A DNA stretch of 64,000 nucleotides from Desulfomicrobium sp. ZS1 (GTDB taxonomy: Bacteria; Desulfobacterota; Desulfovibrionia; Desulfovibrionales; Desulfomicrobiaceae): assembly GCF_024204645.1 (NCBI RefSeq), contig NZ_CP100351.1, forward strand, positions 1,550,001-1,614,000. Direction: 5' to 3'. Shown here piece after piece: positions 1 through 6,922 of the stretch. The notes under the pieces were generated by a model. That model worked only from the letters and a program-made list of their open reading frames with translations. It made no database searches and was not told the origin of the DNA. Position 1 is the stretch's first letter. Each line of letters begins with the position of its first letter. The translations under genes were made by a program, and so were the position numbers.

Positions 1-214
1 CCCTTTTAGCCGTACCGGCCCAGAGCGTCAAACAGGTCCGGTGCGTTGGCGAAGTCTTGGGCCGACATCGGAACAGTGAGGTTTTCGAAAATCGATTTTC
101 TTATCACTTCGTATTGACGCCTCACCACTTTAAGCAATATCGCTCAAGGGTTATCAAGCGCAACCGGCCCTGGCCGCCAGCGCCCTTCAACATCACTCCA
201 GTCCGGGAAAGTCC

Positions 215-1627
215 ATGAAAGCTAAAGTTCGTGTTGAAAAGATCGGCGGAACGTCCATGTCACGGTTCCCGCAAATCATCGACAATATCATTCTTCGCAA
301 TCCGGCCGACATCTTTGGCCGGATCTACATCGTCTCCGCCTACGGAGGGGTGACCAACGAACTGCTGGAACACAAAAAAACCGGTCAGCCCGGCATATAC
401 CAGCTCTTCCGCCAGCAGGAAAACTACCCCATAAAATTGCTCGCCCTGCGCGACAGCCTCTTTGAATTGAACAAGACCTTCGTACCCATCGGGCTGGATC
501 TGGCCGTCGCCAATGAATTCGTCGACGACCACATCGACCTGGCCATCAACATCCTGCGCAGCATGGATAACGTGCTGGCCTCGGGCTATGTTTCGCGCAC
601 GGCCCTGCTTTTGGCGGCTCGCGAACTGCTCGCGTCCCTTGGCGAAATGCACAGCGCCTTCAACTCCGCCAACATCCTGCAGAACCGCGGCTACGACGCC
701 ACCTTCGTGGACCTGAGCGGCTGGGAAGACAGCCGCCAGTTGACCATCGACGAGCGCATTAAAGACAGCTTCGAAGGCATCGACCCCTTCTCGACCATCT
801 GCTTCGCCACTGGCTACACCAAAGGCACTGAAGGCATCATGCGCGAGTTTGACCGGGGCTATTCGGAGGTCACATTCTCCAAGGTCGCGGTAATTCTGGG
901 TGCCAGCGAAGCCATCATTCACAAGGAATATCACCTCTGCTCCGGCGATCCCATGATCATCGGCGAGGAAAACATCCACCCGGTCTGCAACACCAACTTC
1001 GACGTGGCCGACCAGTTGGCCGACGTGGGCATGGAGGCCATCCATCCCAAGGCTTCAAAACCACTGGAAGTCAACGATATCCCCATCCGGATCAAGAACG
1101 CCTTTGATCCGGACCACAGCGGCACGCTCATCACCAAGGATTTCATCGCACCCGAATCCATGGTCGAGATCGTGACCGGATCGGAGAAAGTCACCTGCCT
1201 GGAAGTGCATGACACCCGCATGGTCGGAGAGGTTGGATTCGACCTGCGTATTCTGCAGGTGCTGGCCAAGTATGACATTTCCTATATCAGCAAGGCCACC
1301 AATGCCAACACCATCGGCATGATCATAGCCGACCGTGATTGTCGTCCCGAGATGATCGCCGAATTGCAAAACAGATTCGAGCAGATCACCCTGCAAAAGG
1401 TGGCCATCGTCTGCGCCATCGGCTCCAACATCGGACAGCCCGGCATCATGGCCAAGGCGGCAAGCGCATTGGCTACCGATGGGATCAACATCCTGGCCGT
1501 CTCGCAGACCGCCCGCCAGACCAACATGCAATTCGTGGTCGAACGCAGCCAGTTCGCCAAGGCCCAGATCGCTCTGCATACGGCCCTGTGCATGAGCGGC
1601 CCCCGGGCGTGTACAGGCGCAGCGTAG
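215..1627 (+). CDS. aspartokinase, probably the ectoine-pathway type (Ask_Ect)
   Basis: Predicted aspartate kinase of 470 residues, which phosphorylates L-aspartate as the first step toward aspartate semialdehyde. The N-terminal kinase signature reads VEKIGGTSM at about residues 7-15, where ordinary LysC/ThrA enzymes have KFGGTS. From memory of the family, this KIGGTSM variant is typical of the specialised aspartokinase found beside ectABC. Two ACT-like stretches follow, at about residues 325-390 (around GEVGFDLRILQVL) and 395-460 (around VAIVCAIGSNIGQPGIMAKA). The start has only a weak purine-rich site (GGGAAAG) upstream. A strong hairpin lies directly after the stop, so this is the last gene of its transcript. 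The upstream neighbours that would prove an ectoine operon are outside the window. Kinase function is confident; pathway assignment is moderate. Confidence 0.85.
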   Translation: MKAKVRVEKIGGTSMSRFPQIIDNIILRNPADIFGRIYIVSAYGGVTNELLEHKKTGQPGIYQLFRQQENYPIKLLALRDSLFELNKTFVPIGLDLAVANEFVDDHIDLAINILRSMDNVLASGYVSRTALLLAARELLASLGEMHSAFNSANILQNRGYDATFVDLSGWEDSRQLTIDERIKDSFEGIDPFSTICFATGYTKGTEGIMREFDRGYSEVTFSKVAVILGASEAIIHKEYHLCSGDPMIIGEENIHPVCNTNFDVADQLADVGMEAIHPKASKPLEVNDIPIRIKNAFDPDHSGTLITKDFIAPESMVEIVTGSEKVTCLEVHDTRMVGEVGFDLRILQVLAKYDISYISKATNANTIGMIIADRDCRPEMIAELQNRFEQITLQKVAIVCAIGSNIGQPGIMAKAASALATDGINILAVSQTARQTNMQFVVERSQFAKAQIALHTALCMSGPRACTGAA

Positions 1628-1641
1628 TTTTCCTTTTCAAC

Positions 1642-1703
1642 CAGGCAAGCATAAAAAATCCCCGGGAAAGAACTCTGTCCCGGGGATTTTTTATGCTTGC
1701 CTG
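1642..1703. terminator. perfect 26-bp inverted repeat, bidirectional Rho-independent terminator
   Basis: The arms at 1642-1667 and 1678-1703 are exact reverse complements and enclose a 10-base loop. The GC core (CCCCGGGA/TCCCGGGG) is flanked by an A6 run on the left and a T6 run on the right, so it can end transcription in both directions. It begins 15 bases after the aspartokinase stop codon. Confidence 0.9.
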
Positions 1704-1784
1704 AGCCTTCGAAAACATCATTTCAAGAGGACTTTGCGCAAAATCGTCATCCCTTGAAAAAGGCGAGACGTGCTTTTAACACCC

Positions 1785-2045
1785 TCATTTTAACAAAAAT
1801 CTCAACTCACTGCTCGTCAACAGGCTCTTGTAACGCGATTCTTTTTCATCAGTGCTCTTCAGCACTCTATTCAATGTCGTGTCGTGTCGTTCCAAAACCC
1901 GCTTCACAGCCGCATGAAAAAGATCATGACGCGCCTGCTCCGCATCTGGGACATTCATGGCGTCACTGTCACGAGATTCGTGGTGTTGCGAATCAACAGC
2001 TGCGGTATTGCTCGCATCCTGATCCGCACTTTGTTCCATGATCAT
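1785..2045 (-). CDS. possible small hypothetical protein (86 aa)
   Basis: This open frame encodes a hydrophilic 86-residue protein with no signal peptide or membrane segment, rich in Asp, Ser, His and Ala in its first half. A GGGG run lies about 8 bases before the ATG. I recognise no family. It faces the aspartokinase terminator, which could also end this transcript. The surrounding DNA is less GC-rich than true coding DNA elsewhere in the window, so this may be a chance frame. Confidence 0.3.
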   Translation of the reverse strand: MIMEQSADQDASNTAAVDSQHHESRDSDAMNVPDAEQARHDLFHAAVKRVLERHDTTLNRVLKSTDEKESRYKSLLTSSELRFLLK

Positions 2046-2475
2046 GAAAACCCCGCATAATGAGTTTCAGTGTGCGAATTCGTACTAATCGAGTTTTTTT
2101 ACAAGAATACTGTATCCCTTTGAAGAAGGGGAATCATGTCGTCTTCAATTCCTAAAAATGCATTCTCCATGACAAAGCCACATTTGTCTCACCATAATGG
2201 TCATGCGCACATGTAAATGATTTTTTTTGGCGGTAATTTCGGTCTTTTTGCAGTGATTTCAAGGTGTAAACCATTCCGGAAATAATGTGCGAACTAAAGC
2301 CAATCCAATGTAGTTAAATAAAAATATCAGCATAGATAAATAAACAGTTTTACCCATTTTTTAACAAAAATCGTATATGATTAATCTTGTTGACAATTAA
2401 AATTTTAAACCCGTCAGCATGATATTGTTCCGAATGTATTTTTGAAGTTCTCTCCACGTTTTGCGCTCTTTCACA

Positions 2476-2527
2476 AAAAAAGTACCTACATATTTTTCAT
2501 AGAGGAAAAATATGTAGGTACTTTTTT
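2476..2527. terminator. perfect 23-bp hairpin with A and T flanks
   Basis: The arms 2476-2498 and 2505-2527 are exact reverse complements with the 6-base loop ATAGAG. The stem has an A6 run on one outer end and a T6 run on the other, like a bidirectional terminator, but no gene ends close by. It may be a remnant or may protect or end a small untranslated RNA. Confidence 0.6.
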
Positions 2528-2782
2528 ATTTTCAAATTTATAATTATAATAGTGTACTTTTTTGCTGGGACTTGTACATATATATGTGTACTAAAAGCTA
2601 TCAAGAAATAATAAATTTTTGTTTTTTTACAAAAAAAGTGGGTATTTGATAAAATATACGAGTTATTTCAAATAAAAATCAAAGATACCCCATAAATTAA
2701 TCATTCAAACTTCCGATATAATAATCATGAGTCAGTATATCAAAAGCCTTAAAACTCTCTTTAATCATCATGGTGAAATAAA

Positions 2783-2798
2783 ATGTACGTACGTACAT
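2783..2798. promoter_or_regulatory. 16-bp perfect palindrome next to a ribosome binding site (possible operator)
   Basis: ATGTACGTACGTACAT is its own reverse complement. It ends directly before the Shine-Dalgarno sequence GAGGAGGT (2799-2806) of the TPR gene that starts at 2810. Its place in the leader suits a dimeric repressor site or an RNA hairpin that hides the ribosome binding site. No regulator can be named from the sequence. Confidence 0.4.
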
Positions 2799-2809
2799 GA
2801 GGAGGTACC

Positions 2810-3427
2810 ATGAAAAGCTCCGATATAGGCGTCTACTCAATTCTGTTCGTATGCCTCACACTTTTCACGGTGGCCAATTGCCAGGCGGCAGCGACGATCT
2901 CCGGGCCTGAAGATACTTACTGCCAGCCGGATAAAAACAACGTGGCGATCGCGTCAATGGAAGCGAAACGCCACTTGGACGGAGGCCGCAAACTGGAGCG
3001 GGAGCAGAATCTGCAAGGAGCCATAGCGTCCTATTCCAAGGCTGCCAGCCTTGCTCCCGAATCTGCGGAAGTCCATTTTGTCCTTGGCGAAGCCTTGGTC
3101 AAAGCCGAAAACTATCAGGAGGCCCTGGTCAGGTACACCCTGGCGGTCACCATCGCCCCTACCCATACCAAGGCCCTCTACGGTCGATCCCAACTCTGCC
3201 TGCGCATGGCGCTCTACGGTCAGGCCGTCAAAGACCTGAGTCAGCTGATAGAACTCATGCCGGGAGTCGCGGACTACCACTACCAACGCGCAACCACTCT
3301 CATGAAGCTCAAAAACATAACCGAGGCCTACCACGATTACTTGAGGGCGCATGAACTCAACAAGAAATACCCCCGTCCCACGCTGATGTGGAAAAAAAAG
3401 GAGTTCATAGCATCAAAGAGCGTATAA
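2810..3427 (+). CDS. secreted tetratricopeptide-repeat protein
   Basis: This 205-residue protein starts with a typical Sec signal peptide. It has a short polar N-terminus, a hydrophobic core (YSILFVCLTLFTVA) and a likely cleavage site after CQAAA near residue 28, so it should be periplasmic. From about residue 55 to 190 it holds three to four TPR helix pairs, recognisable by the W/L-G-Y/F-A-P spacing, for example AEVHFVLGEALVKAENYQEA and GVADYHYQRATTLMKL. TPR arrays bind partner proteins; the partner is unknown here. The ATG at 2810 has an excellent GAGGAGGT site. The gene sits alone after an AT-rich leader with a palindrome, which suggests separate regulation. Confidence 0.75.
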   Translation: MKSSDIGVYSILFVCLTLFTVANCQAAATISGPEDTYCQPDKNNVAIASMEAKRHLDGGRKLEREQNLQGAIASYSKAASLAPESAEVHFVLGEALVKAENYQEALVRYTLAVTIAPTHTKALYGRSQLCLRMALYGQAVKDLSQLIELMPGVADYHYQRATTLMKLKNITEAYHDYLRAHELNKKYPRPTLMWKKKEFIASKSV

Positions 3428-3521
3428 AATGACATGCACAGATCAACCATCGAATTGAGGCGAGCTTCAATTTTGAAAAACACATGGCGCGCATGATTTT
3501 TAAAATCCACATGGAGGACAG

Positions 3522-3722
3522 GTGGACTCATCAAAGAAAGGAAGACATGAAGTGGAACGCTTGTATCGGAATATATTCGAATTTTCTCCTCCGGACGTGA
3601 AGGGGGTCCCGGACGAGGTGCTGTACGACTTTACGATCAAGGCCCTCATCCGCGGAACGCCGGTCACGGCAGAGGAACTTCACGAATGGGTACGGCTGCA
3701 GACTGACAATCTTACGTCCTGA
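3522..3722 (+). CDS. small conserved-looking protein of unknown function (66 aa)
   Basis: This 66-residue soluble protein starts at a GTG with a clear GGAGG site 5-8 bases upstream, which supports translation. The sequence is mixed and globular-looking, with motifs such as FEFSPPDVKGVPDEV and TAEELHEWVRLQTD, and has no signal peptide or membrane span. It lies 95 bases after the TPR gene in the same direction and could share its transcript. I do not recognise a family. Confidence 0.55.
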   Translation: MDSSKKGRHEVERLYRNIFEFSPPDVKGVPDEVLYDFTIKALIRGTPVTAEELHEWVRLQTDNLTS

Positions 3723-4129
3723 AAGCAGACACGAAACAAGAGCCTGAACTTTAAAACATCAAGGTTCCGCCAGTAGCCGCTCCAACTCCCCTCCTGCCAA
3801 GGAGGGGTGCCCGAAGGGCGGGGTGGTTGTCTCTTCATCTTTTTCTGCGGGACTGCGCGTGTCGGCGGGTTCCGGGCAAGGGCTGCCGGAACTCCTTCGC
3901 TGGCCTCGTAATGCTTCCCGGCCTTGAGGTTTGAGCATTCTGTCGCGCTTCGTGCGGCAAACGGCCGGAAAGCAAACGATGCCCGGCGCAGTCAAACAGC
4001 CGACAACCCTTGCCCGGAACCCGCCGACACGCTTGAGGCGATGCGGAAAGGAGTTAGAAATGGCAGGCAGTTCCCATGCGACCGCGAACCGGGCTCAGCC
4101 GGACAAGGTTTACCGAAACTCCTTCGCGA
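3723..4129. repeat. non-coding repeat-like region with a long-range inverted repeat
   Basis: This stretch has no supported gene. It carries a local palindromic motif (CTCCCCTCCTGCCAAGGAGG, from about 3786) of a kind often dispersed in deltaproteobacterial genomes. It also has a 26-bp exact inverted repeat with arms at 3857-3882 and 4007-4032, separated by 124 bases. The motif ACTCCTTCGC occurs at both about 3891 and about 4120. The structure suggests the relic of a small mobile or dispersed element just beyond the last gene of the minus-strand secretion block. Confidence 0.5.
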
Positions 4130-4843
4130 TCAAAAGACCACCCGGCACTTCATGCCCGCCGGCAGCCTGAGTTGGGGATTTGGGAGCTCCAGCCGCACGC
4201 CGAAGGTTCCGCTGGCGGCATCGATGACTTTGTCCACAATCAGGACCTTGGCGCTGTACTCGCCGCCCACCGGTTCGTCCGGCAGGACCTTGGCCGTGGC
4301 CCCTTCCTTGATGGACCCGATATACTGGACCGGGATGACCAGCTCGACGCTCAAAGGGTCGATCTGCGCCACGGTCAGAAAGGGTTCCTCGCCGACATAG
4401 CCGCCGGGCGCGCCCGTGCGCTTGACCACGACGCCTTTGATCGTACTGCGGATGACCCGCATTTCGAGCTGCGCCTTGGCCTCGGCCACCATCAGCCGGG
4501 CCAGCTGCAGCTCGGTCTCGATCTCGTCTTTTTCATGCACCGAAATGAGCTTTTTTCTGGTCAGCTCCTCGTTGCGCTGGGACGTGCGCTGCCCGAAATC
4601 CACCTTGGCCTCGGCCGTGCGCAGGGCCGCGGCTTCGACCCCGGATTTGAGCCGGGCCAGGATCTGCCCGACCTCGACCTTGTCTCCCCGCTCGACCATG
4701 ACCTTCTCCAGAATGCCCGGAACCTGACTGCCGAAGTTGACGGTCTCCCGAGGCTCGATAAGCCCTTCGAAGGGCGGCAGTTCCCCGGCCCAAACCGTGG
4801 CTGCCAACATGCACAACAGTGCAAGGAAAAATATGCGTTTCAT
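4130..4843 (-). CDS. periplasmic adaptor (HlyD/RND membrane-fusion family)
   Basis: This 237-residue protein has an N-terminal signal peptide cleaved near VWA-GE (residue 19) and should sit in the periplasm. The barrel-sandwich (lipoyl-like) half-motifs flank a coiled-coil hairpin. The first is around VNFGSQVPGILEKVMVERGD and the second around IRSTIKGVVVKRTGAPGGYV, with helices at about residues 75-130. A beta-barrel part follows (VELVIPVQYIGSIKEGA). It is shorter than typical AcrA/HlyD proteins (350-480 residues) and lacks a long C-terminal domain. The start has a GAGGAG site. It is the last gene of the minus-strand block, 76 bases after the SecA-like gene, which suggests an extra adaptor for the same export machine. 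Confidence 0.8.
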   Translation of the reverse strand: MKRIFFLALLCMLAATVWAGELPPFEGLIEPRETVNFGSQVPGILEKVMVERGDKVEVGQILARLKSGVEAAALRTAEAKVDFGQRTSQRNEELTRKKLISVHEKDEIETELQLARLMVAEAKAQLEMRVIRSTIKGVVVKRTGAPGGYVGEEPFLTVAQIDPLSVELVIPVQYIGSIKEGATAKVLPDEPVGGEYSAKVLIVDKVIDAASGTFGVRLELPNPQLRLPAGMKCRVVF

Positions 4844-4919
4844 CTCTTGTTCTCCTCGATGCGTATGGTCCAGTGCTTCCGTTGAGCCTGAAACAGCCTA
4901 AACAGGGAAAAAAACTTTG

Positions 4920-6911
4920 CTACTCAAACCTTCCGGCAAAGGACATCAGGCTGCCCTGCGCCTGGTCCTGCCGGAACAGGTTTCGACGCACCCGGGCGTT
5001 GTACCGCTCGACGTTGCGCTGCATGCGCCGCAGCAGCCAGCGCGCCGCGATTTGGGGCGTCCTCGTCCGGGCGACGACGAACATGGCCGCGCGGATGAGC
5101 GGGTCGCCCCATTTTCCCTGGAACAGGAAATCCTCCAGGGACAGAATGCCTTCAAAGCTTCCGGGGTCACCCTGCCGCCCGCACCGCCCGGCCAGCTGCC
5201 GATCGATGCGGGCGGCCTCATGGTATTCCGTGATGATGACATGCAGGCCACCCGCATCGCGCACCTCGGGCGCAAGCATGATGTCCGTGCCCCGCCCGGC
5301 CATGTTCGTGGCGATGGTCACGCTTCCGGGTTGGCCTGCCCGGCTGATGACTTCGGCCTCCTCGGCGTCCTGCTTGGCACTCAGGACCAGATGCGGCAAC
5401 CCTGCTTCCCGAACACGGACAGCAAGCTCCTCGGAGGCCGCCACGGTGCGCGTGCCGACAAGCACGGCCCGGCCCTGCCGGTGCAATTCGCCGATCCGGT
5501 CCACCACGGCCCGCCATTTGTCGTGCCGGGTGGGAAAAACCCTCTCCTTGAGCCTGCGTCGGATCACCGGCCGGTGGGTGGGCATGCGCAGCGTGGCCAG
5601 CCCGTAGACATTCCACAGCTCGTCCTTCACCTCGCGCGCCGTGCCGGTCATGCCCGCAAGCCTCAGGTAACGCCTGAAAAAACGCTGATAGCTGATCTTG
5701 GCCAGAGGTTCCCGGCGCTGCGTCAACTCGCACTCCTCCTTGAGCTCGATGAGCTGATGCAGTCCCTGCTCCCAGGAACGGTCGGGCATGACCCGTCCCG
5801 TGAATTCATCGATGATCTGCACCTTGCCGTCGCGGACCAGGTACTGTTCGTCGCGGCGAAACAGATGCAGGGCCGTCAAGGCCTGATGCACCGCCCCCTC
5901 CCGTCGCACCAGCCCGCTCCACAGGGCGCCCAGCCTCCGCGCCGCGTCTTCAATGCTGCTCCGACCGGCCGGAGTAAGCAGAATATGTCGCCGGGCCTCG
6001 TCGAGCTGGAAATCCTTGTCCCGAATGAAATCGCCCGCCAAGTTCAGGGCCTGTTCCAGAAATTCCCGTTCCTCCCTCACGCCGGAGGAACCGGAGATGA
6101 TGAGCGGAGTCCGCGCCTCATCGATAAGCACGCTGTCGGCCTCGTCCACGATGGCAAAATGCAAACCGCGCATGAGCAGCCGCCCGGCGCGGGAGCCTTG
6201 GCCACTCAGGCTTTCAGCCTGAACCATGATCGGGTCCGGCCGGTCGGCCAGGGTCAGGCGGTCGCGCAGGTAATCGAAGACCAGTTCCTTGTTGGTGGCA
6301 TAGGTGATGTCGCATCCGTAGGCCTGACGCCGCTCATCCGGCGACTGCCCGTGCACTACGCACCCCACGCGCAGGCCCAGGGCCCGAAACAGGGGCGCGG
6401 TGTTCTCGGCATCGCGGCCCGTAAGGTAGTCGTTGACGCTGATGACATGCACCGGCAGCCCGGCCAGGGCCGCCGTGGCCGCCGTGAGGGTGGCCGTCAG
6501 GGTCTTTCCCTCGCCGGTCTCCATTTCCGCCACCATGCCGCGCAGCATGACCAGCGCGCCCATGACCTGGCTGTCGTGGTGGCGAAGGCCCAGGATGCGC
6601 GCGGAGAATTCCCGGATCAGGGCGAAGCTGTCCGCCACGTGGGCCGCAAGAAAACCGTCGGTCAGCAAACGCTGGCGAAGCGGGCGGATCTCGGCGACCA
6701 GCTCCTTTTCGCTCAAACCGACCAGACGCAGACCCGCTTCACCCACGGCCGCCGTCTCCCGCCGCAGCCATCCGCCCTTTCCGCGCAGCGCCAGGGCGCG
6801 CCCGTGCAGACGGTGCGCCTGGCGCTCAAGCCAGGTCTCGATCCGGTCGGGCCGCTCAGCCCGGACGTCGCGGGTGGCGGGAGGATGAACCAGATGGAAC
6901 CGACTACTCAT
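4920..6911 (-). CDS. accessory SecA-like ATPase, C-terminally shortened
   Basis: This 663-residue protein follows the SecA motor architecture: a Walker A motif GEGKT at residues 133-137, a DEAD box at 256-259 within IVDEADSVLIDEARTP, a preprotein cross-linking part (EQYLVRDGKVQIIDEFTGR), the NBD2 motif MTGTA, and the arginine-finger region NMAGRGTDI plus AGRCGRQGDPG. It stops just inside the first helix of the scaffold domain (RNVERYNARVRRNLF). It therefore lacks most of the helical scaffold, the wing domain, the two-helix finger and the zinc/SecB-binding tail of housekeeping SecA (830-900 residues). The stop codon is clean, with no downstream homologous frame, so the shortening looks genuine. 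The gene lies between two adaptor genes. It is probably a dedicated export motor for the giant surface protein; that role is inference. Confidence 0.85.
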   Translation of the reverse strand: MSSRFHLVHPPATRDVRAERPDRIETWLERQAHRLHGRALALRGKGGWLRRETAAVGEAGLRLVGLSEKELVAEIRPLRQRLLTDGFLAAHVADSFALIREFSARILGLRHHDSQVMGALVMLRGMVAEMETGEGKTLTATLTAATAALAGLPVHVISVNDYLTGRDAENTAPLFRALGLRVGCVVHGQSPDERRQAYGCDITYATNKELVFDYLRDRLTLADRPDPIMVQAESLSGQGSRAGRLLMRGLHFAIVDEADSVLIDEARTPLIISGSSGVREEREFLEQALNLAGDFIRDKDFQLDEARRHILLTPAGRSSIEDAARRLGALWSGLVRREGAVHQALTALHLFRRDEQYLVRDGKVQIIDEFTGRVMPDRSWEQGLHQLIELKEECELTQRREPLAKISYQRFFRRYLRLAGMTGTAREVKDELWNVYGLATLRMPTHRPVIRRRLKERVFPTRHDKWRAVVDRIGELHRQGRAVLVGTRTVAASEELAVRVREAGLPHLVLSAKQDAEEAEVISRAGQPGSVTIATNMAGRGTDIMLAPEVRDAGGLHVIITEYHEAARIDRQLAGRCGRQGDPGSFEGILSLEDFLFQGKWGDPLIRAAMFVVARTRTPQIAARWLLRRMQRNVERYNARVRRNLFRQDQAQGSLMSFAGRFE

Positions 6912-6922
6912 GGTATGCCACG

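Larger units (their letters stand above)
2046..2809. other. AT-rich gene-free stretch
   Basis: This 760-base stretch is strikingly AT-rich compared with its neighbours and holds no credible reading frame. It contains a perfect hairpin at 2476-2527 and a 16-bp palindrome at 2783-2798, both listed separately. The rest probably holds the promoter of the downstream TPR gene, but I cannot place -35/-10 boxes with confidence in such AT-rich sequence. Confidence 0.6.
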
